From positions 62,001-126,000 of the forward strand of contig NZ_JACIBX010000002.1 of NCBI RefSeq assembly GCF_014195545.1: a stretch of DNA of 64,000 bases, read 5' to 3'. The position numbers were made by a program, and so were the translations under genes. The stretch's first letter is position 1; the number at the start of each line of letters is the position of its first letter. Under the pieces are notes generated by a model. The model made no database searches. It saw only the letters and a program-made list of their open reading frames with translations, and had not been told where the DNA came from. Below are positions 40,316-48,775 of this stretch, in pieces. The stretch comes from Limimaricola variabilis (GTDB lineage Bacteria; Pseudomonadota; Alphaproteobacteria; Rhodobacterales; Rhodobacteraceae).

Positions 40316-41764
40316 ATGATCGAGAAACGCGAGTTCTACATCGACGGCCGCTGGACCGCCCCTGCGGCGGCGCGCGATTGCGACGTCATCGACCCCTCGA
40401 CCGAGGAGGTTTGCGCGGTGATCTCACTGGGCGCGCAGGCCGACACCGACGCCGCCGTGGCCGCCGCCAAGCGCGCCCTGCCCGGCTGGCGCGCCACTCC
40501 GCCCGCGGAGCGCCGGGCGCTGATCGAGCGGTTCCTTGAGCAGTACAAGGCACGCAAGGAGGATCTCGCCGAGGCGATGAGCCTCGAGATGGGCGCGCCG
40601 ATCGACTTTGCTCGCGCCGAACAGGCCAGCGCCCTGCCCTGGCACACCAAGAACTTCCTGCGTGCCTTCGACAAGATCGAATGGCTGCGCCCGCTGGGCG
40701 ATCACGCCCCCGACACGATGATCTCGATGGAGCCGATCGGCGTGGTCGGGCTGATCACCCCGTGGAACTGGCCGATGAATCAGGTCACGCTCAAGGTGGT
40801 GCCGGCCCTGCTCGCCGGCTGCACCATGGTGCTCAAGCCCTCCGAGGAAGCGCCGCTCTCCTCGATCGTCTTCGCCGAGATGCTGGACGCGGCCGGCGTG
40901 CCGCCGGGGGTGTTCAACCTCGTCAATGGCGACGGCGCGGGCGTCGGCACGCAGCTTTCGGCGCATGAGGACGTGCAGATGATCTCCTTCACCGGTTCGA
41001 CCCGGGCGGGCCGCGCCATTTCCCGCACCGCGGCCGAGACGCTCAAGCGCGTCACGCTCGAACTGGGCGGCAAGGGCGCGAACCTGGTCTTCGCCGATGC
41101 CGGCGAGGACGCGGTACGGCGCGGTGTGCAGCACTGCATGGAGAACACCGGCCAATCCTGCAACGCGCCAACCCGGATGCTGGTCGAGCGCGGCTTCTAC
41201 GACCAGGCGGTCGAGATCGCCGCGCACGAAGCCGCCGCCACCCGCGTCGGCCCCGCGAGCCAGCCCGGCGCGCATATCGGCCCGCTGGTCAACAAGACCC
41301 AGTGGGACAAGGTGCAGGGCCTGATCGAGAAAGGCATCGAGGAGGGCGCGCGCCTCGTGGCAGGAGGGCCGGGCCTGCCCGAAGGCGTCAACCGTGGCTA
41401 CTTCGTCCGCCCCACCGTCTTTGCCGACGTCACGCCGTCGATGACCATCGCCCGCGAGGAGATCTTCGGCCCCGTCCTGTCGATCCTGCCCTTCGACGAC
41501 GAGGCGCAGGCGGTCGAGATCGCCAACGACACGCCCTACGGCCTGACCAACTACGTCCAGAGCGCCGATCCGGCGCGGCGCAACCGCCTCGCCCTCGCAC
41601 TGCATTCCGGCATGGTCGAGATGAACGGCCGGTCGCGGGGGGCAGGTGCGCCCTTCGGCGGCGTCGGTCAGTCTGGCCGCGCGCGCGAGGGTGGCGTTTG
41701 GGGCATCGAGGAGTTTCTTGAGGTCAAGGCGATCTCCGGCTGGGGCCTCGACGCCGCCGAGTGA
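40316..41764 (+). CDS. NAD(P)-dependent aldehyde dehydrogenase
   Basis: 482 residues of the ALDH superfamily. The catalytic cysteine is C282 in NTGQSCNAPTR and the general base E249 in LELGGKGAN; PWNWP and SFTGSTRAG mark the cofactor region. The substrate cannot be told from sequence; this subgroup is often annotated as a general aldehyde dehydrogenase. The start MIEKREFYIDGRW follows a GGAGG site. Divergent peroxiredoxin suggests oxidative or aldehyde stress, which is an inference from context. A good terminator follows. Confidence 0.9.
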   Translation: MIEKREFYIDGRWTAPAAARDCDVIDPSTEEVCAVISLGAQADTDAAVAAAKRALPGWRATPPAERRALIERFLEQYKARKEDLAEAMSLEMGAPIDFARAEQASALPWHTKNFLRAFDKIEWLRPLGDHAPDTMISMEPIGVVGLITPWNWPMNQVTLKVVPALLAGCTMVLKPSEEAPLSSIVFAEMLDAAGVPPGVFNLVNGDGAGVGTQLSAHEDVQMISFTGSTRAGRAISRTAAETLKRVTLELGGKGANLVFADAGEDAVRRGVQHCMENTGQSCNAPTRMLVERGFYDQAVEIAAHEAAATRVGPASQPGAHIGPLVNKTQWDKVQGLIEKGIEEGARLVAGGPGLPEGVNRGYFVRPTVFADVTPSMTIAREEIFGPVLSILPFDDEAQAVEIANDTPYGLTNYVQSADPARRNRLALALHSGMVEMNGRSRGAGAPFGGVGQSGRAREGGVWGIEEFLEVKAISGWGLDAAE

Positions 41765-41770
41765 TGACCC

Positions 41771-41797
41771 AAGGGGGCGGCTCCCCGCCCCCTTTGC
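41771..41797 (+). terminator. Terminator after the aldehyde dehydrogenase gene
   Basis: An 8-bp stem GGGGGCGG/CCGCCCCC (41773-41780 with 41785-41792), loop CTCC, flanked by AA and TTT. Intrinsic terminator of moderate T content. Confidence 0.75.
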
Positions 41798-41909
41798 CTG
41801 CCCCATCGTCGACGACTGTGCGCCCCTGCACCGACCCCGCGCCCAAAGCGGGGATTTCGCTCTGCCCGTGCTAGATTATCTCGGTGCCAAGCACAGGGGA
41901 GCCGAAGCC

Positions 41910-42848
41910 ATGCTGGATCAGATCAAGGGCCTGCACCACGTCACCGCCATGGCGTCGGGCGCACGCGCCAACAACGCTTTCTACACCGACACGCTCGGGC
42001 TACGCCGGGTCAAGAAGACCGTCAATTTCGACGCGCCCGACGTCTATCACCTCTACTACGCCGACGAGATCGGTACGCCGGGCACGGTGATGACCTACTT
42101 TCCCTTCCCCCGGGCGGCGCGCGGTCGGCGCGGGGCGGGCGAGGTCGCGCTGACCTCCTTCGCGATTCCCGAAGGCAGCGCCGCGGCATGGGAGGCCCGG
42201 TTGCGCGAGCGCCATGTCGAGAACCTCGCCCGCGACAGCGCCTTCGGCGCGGCGCGGGTCCTGTTCGACGGCCCCGACGGTGAGCGGCTGGCGCTGGTCG
42301 AGGTGCCAGGCGACGACCGTGCCCCCTGGACCGGGGGCGGGGTGGAGACCGAGATCGCGATCCGCGGCTTTCACTCGGTCGAGATGCTCCTGCGCGACAA
42401 GGCCGCGACGGTCGAGCTGCTGAATTTCATGGGCTACCGTGAGGCGGACGCCGAAGGCACCGTGACGCGCTACGAGATCGCCGGGGGCAACCCGGCCAAC
42501 CGGATCGATATCCGGGTCGACCCGGCGGCCCCGCGCGCGCAGCAGGGCGCGGGCTCCGTGCATCACATCGCCTTCGCGGTCGAGGACCGCGCCGCGCAGG
42601 CCGAGGTCGCGGCGCGGCTGGCCGAGGCGGGCTGGCAGACCACGCCGCAGATCGACCGCGACTACTTCTACGCCATCTATTTCCGCAGCCCCGGCGGCGT
42701 GCTGTTCGAGGTGGCGACCAACGAGCCGGGCTTCGACCGGGACGAGGAGCGCGCCCATCTCGGCGAGGGGCTGAAGCTGCCCCGCCAGCACGAGCACCTG
42801 CGCGCGCAGCTCGAGCGCCAGCTCGAGCCGCTCGGGGACGAGGCATGA
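41910..42848 (+). CDS. Ring-cleaving dioxygenase of the VOC superfamily (MhqO-like)
   Basis: 312 residues with two vicinal-oxygen-chelate halves. Metal-ligand regions are GLHHVTAMA (H about 9-10), GAGSVHHIAFAVED near residue 215, and the glutamate in GGVLFEVATNEPGF near 270. The family includes the Bacillus MhqO hydroquinone dioxygenase. Start at 41910 (MLDQIKGLHHVTAM); the open frame upstream overlaps the aldehyde dehydrogenase gene. Its stop overlaps the start of a hydrolase gene in ATGA, which is the MhqO/MhqD partner seen elsewhere. Confidence 0.87.
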   Translation: MLDQIKGLHHVTAMASGARANNAFYTDTLGLRRVKKTVNFDAPDVYHLYYADEIGTPGTVMTYFPFPRAARGRRGAGEVALTSFAIPEGSAAAWEARLRERHVENLARDSAFGAARVLFDGPDGERLALVEVPGDDRAPWTGGGVETEIAIRGFHSVEMLLRDKAATVELLNFMGYREADAEGTVTRYEIAGGNPANRIDIRVDPAAPRAQQGAGSVHHIAFAVEDRAAQAEVAARLAEAGWQTTPQIDRDYFYAIYFRSPGGVLFEVATNEPGFDRDEERAHLGEGLKLPRQHEHLRAQLERQLEPLGDEA

Positions 42849-43435
42849 TGCAGGCGGCCCGGCATGACGGCCGCGCGGGCGCGCCGCTGCTGCTCACCTT
42901 TCACGGCACCGGCGGCGACGAGCAGCAGTTCCACGGCTTCGGCATGGAGCTGCTGCCCGGGGCACATGTCGTCTCGCCGCGCGGCGAGGTGAGCGAGGGC
43001 GGCGCGCTGCGGTTCTTCCGGCGCAAGGCCGAGGGCGTCTACGACATGCAGGATCTGGCGCAGCGGCGCGACGAGATGGCCCGCTTCGTCGCGGCGGAGA
43101 TCACCCGCACCGGCGCCACGCGGGTGATCGGGCTGGGCTATTCCAACGGCGCCAACATCCTCGCCGCCACGGCGCTGGAGCACCCCGCCCTGTTCACCGA
43201 CATGGCGCTGCTGCACCCGCTGATCCCCTGGACGCCCGTACCGCAACCGGGCCTCGCGGGGCGCCGGGTGCTGGTCACGGCGGGTGAGCGCGATCCGATC
43301 TGTCCGGCGCCGCTCACCCGCGCACTGGCCGACTATCTCGAGGCGCAGGGCGTCGCGCTGAGCCAGGCCTGGCACCCCGGCGGCCACGAGATCCGCCCTG
43401 AGGAGATCGAGGCGCTGCGCAGTTTTCTCGCCTAG
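42845..43435 (+). CDS. Alpha/beta hydrolase, phospholipase/carboxylesterase type (MhqD-like)
   Basis: 196 residues. The oxyanion segment is LLTFHGTGGDEQQF and the nucleophile lies in GLGYSNGAN (serine near residue 103). The acid is probably the aspartate in AGERDPICP and the base the histidine in WHPGGHEI. It is co-translated with the ring-cleaving dioxygenase by a four-base overlap, so it probably acts on the cleavage product or a related quinone adduct. Substrate unproven. Its stop overlaps the stop of the convergent rluA gene by four bases. Confidence 0.87.
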   Translation: MMQAARHDGRAGAPLLLTFHGTGGDEQQFHGFGMELLPGAHVVSPRGEVSEGGALRFFRRKAEGVYDMQDLAQRRDEMARFVAAEITRTGATRVIGLGYSNGANILAATALEHPALFTDMALLHPLIPWTPVPQPGLAGRRVLVTAGERDPICPAPLTRALADYLEAQGVALSQAWHPGGHEIRPEEIEALRSFLA

Positions 43436-44118
43436 AAGGGCGCGCGGGCGCTGAAGCGCACGCCCTTGCCGCCGTCGGGATGGCGGAATTGCAGCGTCTC
43501 GGAATGCAGCATCAGCCGGGGGTGATCGTCGCGCGCCGGGCCCTCGGCATAGAACGGATCGCCCAGGATCGGGTGACCGAGCGCCAGCATGTGCACCCTC
43601 AGCTGGTGGCTGCGCCCGGTCTTGGGGCTGAGCCGCACCCGGCTTTCGGCGTCATTGGCGCGCACCACCCGCCAGTCGGTCACGGCCGGGCGGCCATTCT
43701 CGTGATCGACCCTCTGGCGCGGTCGATTCGGCCAGTCCACGGCGATCGGCAGGTCGACCGTGCCGGTCGCCGGTTCGAGCCGCCCGGCCACCCGCGCCAC
43801 ATAGGTCTTGCGGGTCTGGCGCTTTTCGAACTGCAGGCCGAGATGGCGCTGAGCATGCGGCGTCAGCGCAAAGACCATCACGCCCGAGGTGTCGCGATCG
43901 AGCCGATGCACCAGCAGTGCCGTGGGAAAGGCCTCCTGCACCCGGCCCAATAGGCAATCGGCCAGATGCGCCCCCTTGCCCGGCACCGAGAGCAGACCCG
44001 AGGGCTTGTCGACGATCAGGATCTCGTGGTCGTCATGAATGACCGAGAGCGGCGTCTGCGGCGGATCATAGGCGCTGCCGATATCGGGTTCGGGCGGGGT
44101 GTCAGGCGTCCGGGTCAT
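43432..44118 (-). CDS. rluA: RluA-family RNA pseudouridine synthase
   Basis: 228 residues, near the length of the enterobacterial RluA that modifies 23S rRNA U746 and tRNA U32. The catalytic aspartate is D74 in HRLDRDTSG; other family blocks are ILIVDKPSGLLSVPGKG near residue 33 and SPKTGRSHQLRVHM. The exact RNA target is inferred from length and similarity. The start at 44118 overlaps the end of an XRE-cupin regulator gene by 17 bases. An S4 domain is absent, as in RluA. Confidence 0.85.
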   Translation of the reverse strand: MTRTPDTPPEPDIGSAYDPPQTPLSVIHDDHEILIVDKPSGLLSVPGKGAHLADCLLGRVQEAFPTALLVHRLDRDTSGVMVFALTPHAQRHLGLQFEKRQTRKTYVARVAGRLEPATGTVDLPIAVDWPNRPRQRVDHENGRPAVTDWRVVRANDAESRVRLSPKTGRSHQLRVHMLALGHPILGDPFYAEGPARDDHPRLMLHSETLQFRHPDGGKGVRFSARAPF

Positions 44119-44680
44119 CCGGCAGCGGTGCCAGCACCCAGACCACCGTGCAAGGGGTGTCGTGCGGATTGAGCCAGGAGAAGGCTTCTCCCCGGCTCCA
44201 GAAGCTGTCCCCGGCACCGAGGTGATGGTGACGATCCCCGATGCGAATCTGGACGTCGCCCTTGACCACCAACCCCATCATGATGTCGCCCTCGTGGCGC
44301 GGTCGCTCCGAAGCCGTGTGCGGCGCGAGCTCGCTGCTGTAGAAATGAATGCCCGCCATCATCGGCGTCAGCAGGTCGTCCATCGCGCCGCTGTTGTCGG
44401 CCGACAGGGCGCGGCGCTGATCGGCGCGCAGCACGGTATCCTCCGGAGCCAGGACCGCCCCGTCGCGCCGGAACAGCTGCGACAGCGGCAGCTCGAAGGC
44501 TTGGGCAAGGATCTTCAGATCCTCGTAATCCAGGCGCGACCGGCCCCGCTCCACCTGGCTGATCCAGCCGGTCGAGCGGTTGGTCAGCGCCGCGAGATCC
44601 GCGATCCGCAATCCCTTTGATTTGCGCAGGCGCCGGAGATCCGTTCCCAGCCCGCTGCGCACTTCATCCATCACACTCAT
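44102..44680 (-). CDS. XRE-family regulator with C-terminal cupin domain
   Basis: 192 residues. An N-terminal helix-turn-helix (about 10-65; LRRLRKSKGLRIADLAALTNRSTGWISQVERGRS in consecutive blocks) is joined to a cupin-2 domain (about 120-190; HEGDIMMGLVVKGDVQIRIGD, HHHLGAGDSFWS). Relatives such as PuuR and SutR sense a small metabolite through the cupin. Ligand and targets unknown. Its stop lies inside the start of rluA (17 bases overlap), so they are co-transcribed. The start MSVMDEVRSGLG at 44680 is chosen; upstream codons are open but unrelated. Confidence 0.85.
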   Translation of the reverse strand: MSVMDEVRSGLGTDLRRLRKSKGLRIADLAALTNRSTGWISQVERGRSRLDYEDLKILAQAFELPLSQLFRRDGAVLAPEDTVLRADQRRALSADNSGAMDDLLTPMMAGIHFYSSELAPHTASERPRHEGDIMMGLVVKGDVQIRIGDRHHHLGAGDSFWSRGEAFSWLNPHDTPCTVVWVLAPLPDDPDA

Positions 44681-44747
44681 AAACACCTGCCCTTTCGTGC
44701 AGGGCCTTGTACCCCCTGGGGGTTTGTTAATCAAAATCTGCAACAAC

Positions 44748-45221
44748 TCAGGCGGGAATTGCGGCCCGATGTTGCGAAAACACAGTCCTCAGCAGCGCCT
44801 CAAGCCGCTCCGCATCTGCCGCGTCGAAGGCGTCCGGCTGATCGCTGTCGATGTCGAGCACCGCGAAGACCCGGCCTTCGACGTCGCGCAGGGGGATCAC
44901 CAGCTCGGATCGGGTCGAGGAGGAGCAGGCGATGTGGCCGGGGAACGCCTCGACATCGGGCACGAGCTGGGTTTCGCCAGTCCGCGCCGCCGCGCCGCAA
45001 ACGCCGCGCTCGAACGGGATCGTCAGGCAGCCATGGCCCCCTTGATAGGGCCCGATCTTGAGCAGACCGGGCGCGGTCACGCGGTAGAAGCCCGTCCAGT
45101 CGAACCGGTCATCGGCGTGGTGCAGCTCGCAGGCGATCGTCGCCATCAGCGCGATCTCGTCGGTCTCGCCCTCGGTCAGGGCGAGCACGCGGCCACGCAG
45201 TTCGTCGAAATCGAGGGTCAT
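44748..45221 (-). CDS. msrC: Free methionine-(R)-sulfoxide reductase (GAF domain)
   Basis: 157 residues, a single GAF domain. It reduces free methionine-R-sulfoxide. The three family cysteines are present: C65 (HGCLTIPF), C75 (RGVCGAAA) and C99 (GHIACSSSTRSEL). The block DWTGFYR near residue 41 is also typical. The start at 45221 (MTLDFDELRGRV) is the first with similarity. The gene lies between hspQ and the XRE-cupin gene on the same strand, 67 bases before the latter. Confidence 0.92.
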   Translation of the reverse strand: MTLDFDELRGRVLALTEGETDEIALMATIACELHHADDRFDWTGFYRVTAPGLLKIGPYQGGHGCLTIPFERGVCGAAARTGETQLVPDVEAFPGHIACSSSTRSELVIPLRDVEGRVFAVLDIDSDQPDAFDAADAERLEALLRTVFSQHRAAIPA

Positions 45222-45306
45222 AACTGATGCTCCGGGTCGAATACCTGCCCAATGGGACAGGTCGTGGACCCACCGCAACCCCACAAACCCGTACGCTATC
45301 GCACGT

Positions 45307-45633
45307 TCAGTTCAGATCGACCTGCAGCGGGTAATGCCCATCCTCGAACGGGCCGAAGAGATCGTCGAGATCGGGGTGGTCGACCGGCTCGCCGGAATAG
45401 TCGGCCACGAGGTTCTGCTCGCTGACATAGGCGACGTAGTAGCTCTGCGCGTTCTCGGCGAGGAGATGGTAGAAGGGCTGCTGCTTGGCCGGGCGGCTGT
45501 CCTCGGGGATCGCTAGGTACCATTCCTCGGTATTGGAGAAGATCGCGTCGACATCGAAGATCACGCCGCGGAACGGGTGCTTGCGATGGCGGACCACCTG
45601 ACCCAGCGAATATTTTGCGCGCGACTTCAGCAT
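45307..45633 (-). CDS. hspQ: Heat shock protein HspQ (YccV-like)
   Basis: 108 residues of the hemimethylated-DNA-binding/HspQ family. In enterobacteria HspQ is a Lon specificity-enhancing factor and regulates DnaA turnover. The signatures are AKYSLGQVVRHRKHPFRGVIFDVD and EEWYLAIPEDSRPAKQQPFYHLLAE, and VAYVSEQNL near residue 67. It is transcribed away from an AEC transporter gene and lies upstream of msrC. A GAAGGA-like site could not be fixed with confidence, but the start fits the family. Confidence 0.92.
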   Translation of the reverse strand: MLKSRAKYSLGQVVRHRKHPFRGVIFDVDAIFSNTEEWYLAIPEDSRPAKQQPFYHLLAENAQSYYVAYVSEQNLVADYSGEPVDHPDLDDLFGPFEDGHYPLQVDLN

Positions 45634-45716
45634 GGCAGACCGTCCTTTCCACCAGTATTACCCGCAAAGCCCCTCACAGGTCCATGCGAGGTGGTCAAGT
45701 AGGGGAGAAACAGTCC

Positions 45717-46601
45717 GTGAACCTGATTTCGACAGTGCTGGAGATCACCGCGCCCGTCTTCGCCTTGGCGCTGATCGGCTTCGGCTGGGTTCGCCTTGGA
45801 CTGGAATACGACGTGCGCTTCGTCAGCCGGATGGCGATGACGATCTCGGTGCCCTGCCTGATCTTCGTGGCCCTGATGAAGACCGAGATCGACCCTTCGG
45901 CGCTGGCGACGCTGTCGCTCGCCGCGGGGGCGAGCTACGTGGCGCTGGCGCTGGCCTTCGCGGCGCTGCTGGCGGTGCTCAGGCTCGACCAGCCGACCTA
46001 TCTGGCCCCGCTGATCTTCGGCAATACCGGCAATGTCGGGTTGCCGCTGGCCTATTTCGCCTTTGGCGAGGAGGGGCTGGGCTACGCGGTGGTGGTCTTC
46101 GCGGTTATGGCCATCGGCTCCTTCACCTTCGGCATCCGCATCGTCGCCGGGCGCGGCGCCATGGGACGGGTGCTGCGCGAGCCGCTGGTCTGGGCCACGC
46201 TGCTGGGTGCGCTGTTCCTGTGGCGCGGCTGGCGCACCCCCGACGTGGTGACCAACACGCTGGAGCTCGTGGGCCAGATGGCGATTCCCCTGATGCTGAT
46301 CACGCTCGGCGTCGCGGTGGCCCGGCTGCGCCCCGGCACGCTGGCGCGCACCACCGCGCTTTCGGCCGCCAAGATCGCGCTCTGCGCCATGGTGGCCGCG
46401 GTGCTGGGGCTGTGGTTCGGCCTGCCGCCCACCGCCTTCGCGGTGCTGGTGGTGCAGATCTCGACCCCGGTGGCGGTGACCTCCTACCTGCTGGCCGAGA
46501 AGTATGGCTCGGACGCGCAGGCGGTGGCGGGGCTGGTGGTCACCTCGACTCTGCTGTCGGTGATCACCTTGCCGCTCATCCTGGCAATCGTGATCGCCTG
46601 A
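45717..46601 (+). CDS. AEC family transporter (auxin efflux carrier-like)
   Basis: 294 residues with about ten membrane helices in two five-helix halves. The conserved GNTGNVGLPLA near residue 103 and the second-half block VVQISTPVAVTSYLLAEKYG are typical. Members export organic acids such as malonate or malate; the substrate here is unknown. The start is the GTG at 45717 with an excellent AGGGGAGA site nine bases upstream; the open frame further upstream overlaps the hspQ side and has no similarity. Confidence 0.87.
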   Translation: MNLISTVLEITAPVFALALIGFGWVRLGLEYDVRFVSRMAMTISVPCLIFVALMKTEIDPSALATLSLAAGASYVALALAFAALLAVLRLDQPTYLAPLIFGNTGNVGLPLAYFAFGEEGLGYAVVVFAVMAIGSFTFGIRIVAGRGAMGRVLREPLVWATLLGALFLWRGWRTPDVVTNTLELVGQMAIPLMLITLGVAVARLRPGTLARTTALSAAKIALCAMVAAVLGLWFGLPPTAFAVLVVQISTPVAVTSYLLAEKYGSDAQAVAGLVVTSTLLSVITLPLILAIVIA

Positions 46602-46676
46602 ACCGCTCTGGGCTGTTTCGCGTTGCCCCGCGTTGGGCTAGGCTCGAAAAAAAATACAAACGCTTGCGAGGGGCAT

Positions 46677-47261
46677 ATGAGCAGACTCTTTCGCGCCATG
46701 ATTGTGTTGGCCGTCTTGGCCGGTTGCGGGCAGCGCGACTTCGCCGCGCCCCGCGAGCTGGACGACGCCTGCAGCATCGTGCGCCAGCATCCCGACTATC
46801 TCCGCGCCTTCAAGGCGACCGAACGCAAATGGGGCGTGCCGGTCCCGGTGCAGATGGCGATCATCTACCAAGAGAGCAAGTTCGTCGGCAACGCGCGGAC
46901 ACCGTTCCAGTGGAAGTTGGGGGTGATTCCCGTCGGCCGGCAATCCTCGGCCTATGGCTACAGCCAGGCGCTCGACGGCACCTGGGAGGAATACATGGAG
47001 CAGGAGGGCGGCTTCCGGCACAAGCGCGACCGGATCGAGCACGCCACCAACTTCATGGGCTGGTACATGAACGGCACCCAGCGCGAACTGGGCATCCCGC
47101 TCTACGACACCCGCAACCAGTATCTGGCCTATCACGACGGGCGCGCGGGCTACCGGCGTGGGACCTGGAAGTCCAAGGGCTGGCTGATCAACGTCTCGGA
47201 TTCGCTAGCCCGCCGCACCCTGCTCTATGACAGCCAGCTCAGGGCCTGCGGCAAGCGCTGA
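46677..47261 (+). CDS. Lytic-transglycosylase-like lipoprotein
   Basis: 194 residues. The lipobox LAVLAGC places lipidation at C17, so it is membrane-anchored in the periplasm. The core WGVPVPVQMAIIYQESKFVGNARTPF has the glutamate of a transglycosylase SLT domain, followed by SSAYGYSQALDGTWEEYM. This subfamily is a compact SLT protein, and activity on peptidoglycan is inferred. It stands alone between the AEC gene and a cupin gene, and is followed by a terminator. Confidence 0.85.
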   Translation: MSRLFRAMIVLAVLAGCGQRDFAAPRELDDACSIVRQHPDYLRAFKATERKWGVPVPVQMAIIYQESKFVGNARTPFQWKLGVIPVGRQSSAYGYSQALDGTWEEYMEQEGGFRHKRDRIEHATNFMGWYMNGTQRELGIPLYDTRNQYLAYHDGRAGYRRGTWKSKGWLINVSDSLARRTLLYDSQLRACGKR

Positions 47262-47269
47262 ATCACGGA

Positions 47270-47298
47270 TACGGGCGGCCTTGGGGCCGCCCTTTCCT
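47270..47298 (+). terminator. Terminator after the lipoprotein gene
   Basis: An 8-bp stem GGGCGGCC/GGCCGCCC (47273-47280 with 47285-47292), loop TTGG, followed by TTTCCTTG. Intrinsic terminator. Confidence 0.75.
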
Positions 47299-47405
47299 TG
47301 TGCATCAGGCGGATGCAGTCCCTTCGGGGAGCTGTGCGACTCGGGGCGCGAGGCTTACCCTGCGGCACGGGCCGATTTGCGGCCCGATCATGGGAGATAC
47401 TCGAC

Positions 47406-47894
47406 ATGTTTCGATTCCCAGATCACCCGTGGCGCGGCGGGGGCATCGCCCTCGTCCTCGCCCTGACCGGCTCCATGGCCTTTGCCATGGACGACATGGC
47501 AAAATCGATGGCGCCGGATATGCTGGAGTGGGGCGCTGGACCGCCCACCCTGCCCGAGGGTGCCGAACTTGCCGTGCTGAGCGGCAACCCGATGGAGGCC
47601 GGCCCCTTCGTGGTGAGGCTGCGCTTTCCGGACGGCTTCGCGGTGCCACCGCACACCCACCCCACCGCAGAGCACGTGACGGTGATATCCGGCACCCTGC
47701 TCTTCGCCCATGGCGAGGACCCCGCCACGGCCGAGCCGCAGCAGGTCGCGGCCGGCGGCTTCATCATGATCCCCCCCGACCACCCGCACCGGGCGACGGC
47801 CGAGGGCGAGACCGTGATCCAGATCAATGGCGAGGGGCCGTTCGCGGTAACCTATCTCGACCCTGCCGACGATCCGCGCGGCCAGACCAACTGA
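47406..47894 (+). CDS. Exported cupin-domain protein
   Basis: 162 residues. A signal peptide (about 1-27, ending SMAFA) is followed by a single cupin-2 barrel with metal-ligand motifs PPHTHPTAEHVTVISGTL and FIMIPPDHPHRATA. The Met-rich MDDMAKSMAPDM just after the signal could bind metal as well, which is speculation. No enzyme activity can be named. The start at 47406 is the ATG at the signal peptide; upstream in-frame codons are not similar. It converges with lolA over a shared hairpin. Confidence 0.8.
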   Translation: MFRFPDHPWRGGGIALVLALTGSMAFAMDDMAKSMAPDMLEWGAGPPTLPEGAELAVLSGNPMEAGPFVVRLRFPDGFAVPPHTHPTAEHVTVISGTLLFAHGEDPATAEPQQVAAGGFIMIPPDHPHRATAEGETVIQINGEGPFAVTYLDPADDPRGQTN

Positions 47895-47903
47895 CCATAA
47901 CGA

Positions 47904-47936
47904 AAAGGGCCGCCGGTCGGACGACCGGCGGCCCCG
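47904..47936 (-). terminator. Terminator downstream of lolA
   Basis: A 13-bp perfect stem GGGCCGCCGGTCG/CGACCGGCGGCCC (47907-47919 with 47922-47934). On the minus strand it is followed by TTTTCGTT, which suits lolA; on the plus strand no T run follows, so the cupin gene is less well served. Confidence 0.8.
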
Positions 47937-47957
47937 AGAGGGCTCAGGCGTGGCCCG

Positions 47958-48563
47958 TCACCACTTCGACATCTCGGAGCGGATGTTGAACTTCGAATCG
48001 GAGATGCTGGCGCCCGGCCGTAGGTCGTTGAGCACCACGGTGGTCTTCTGCCCGGCATCGTCGGTGACGATCCACTGCCGCAGCTCGACCGGATCGGCGG
48101 TGAACACCATCTGGATCGAGCCGTATTCCGGATGCGCCGGGTCCTGGGCGGTCACGGTGGTCTTGGTGCCGTCCGAGGTATGGCCGGTCACCATCCCGGC
48201 GCGGCCGAGATCGACGTTGCGCTCGAGGATGATGTTGAGCGGCGTCTGGTTCAGCGGGTAGCGCTCGGGCCCGGTGTTGGAGCGGGCGTCGAACACCGCC
48301 ACCTGGCCACCGCCGGCGATCATCATCGAGCGGTCGCCTTGATACTCGAAGCGGATCCGGCCGGGCCGCTTGATGTACATCGTGCCGGTCTGGATCGAGC
48401 CGTCGCCGTTGATCTGGGTGAAGCCCGAGCTCGCCGACTGGAGCTGGTTGAGATAGTTCGAGATCTCGCCCAGCGAAAGCTGCCGGGCGAAGGCCGGGCC
48501 AGCGGCCACCGCCAGCGAAGCGGCGGCGAGCGAGGCGAGGAAGCTGCGTCGGATCATGGTCAT
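47958..48563 (-). CDS. lolA: Outer-membrane lipoprotein carrier protein LolA
   Basis: 201 residues, exported (signal peptide to about residue 25, ending GPAFA). LolA ferries lipoproteins from the LolCDE complex to the outer membrane. The N-terminal LGEISNYLNQLQSASSGFTQINGDGSI and the block GTMYIKRPGRIRFEY are typical, with IVTDDAGQKTTVVLNDLRPG near the end. LolB is not in the window, as usual for alphaproteobacteria. Start at 48563; an ATG two codons later is also possible. It lies downstream of ftsK on the same strand. Confidence 0.9.
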   Translation of the reverse strand: MTMIRRSFLASLAAASLAVAAGPAFARQLSLGEISNYLNQLQSASSGFTQINGDGSIQTGTMYIKRPGRIRFEYQGDRSMMIAGGGQVAVFDARSNTGPERYPLNQTPLNIILERNVDLGRAGMVTGHTSDGTKTTVTAQDPAHPEYGSIQMVFTADPVELRQWIVTDDAGQKTTVVLNDLRPGASISDSKFNIRSEMSKW

Positions 48564-48683
48564 GTCTCGCGTGGTCCTTGATGTCCTGCGCCCGAAGGGG
48601 CGCCTTGGCACTCGATATAGGGCCGGTCTGCCGAATTGTCCGCCGATAGGCGATATCGGGCCGGCCGCCAACGGATGACGAGG

Positions 48684-48720
48684 CCAAGAAAAAGCCCCCC
48701 ACCCGGCGGGGTAGGGGGCT
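48684..48720 (-). terminator. Terminator after ftsK
   Basis: A stem of about 11 bp, AGCCCCC-ACCC/GGGT-GGGGGCT with one mismatch (48691-48702 with 48707-48718), followed on the minus strand by TTTTTCTT. It lies 56 bases after the ftsK stop and separates ftsK from lolA. Confidence 0.82.
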
Positions 48721-48775
48721 TAAGCCTCTGATTTCATTGCGCGCGACGCCCCCTCACGGAGTGATCGCGCCGATG

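Noticed and set aside
41646-41909. Extended N-terminus of the ring-cleaving dioxygenase
   Set aside because: The open frame upstream of 41910 overlaps the end of the aldehyde dehydrogenase gene and its terminator, and has no similarity to the family.
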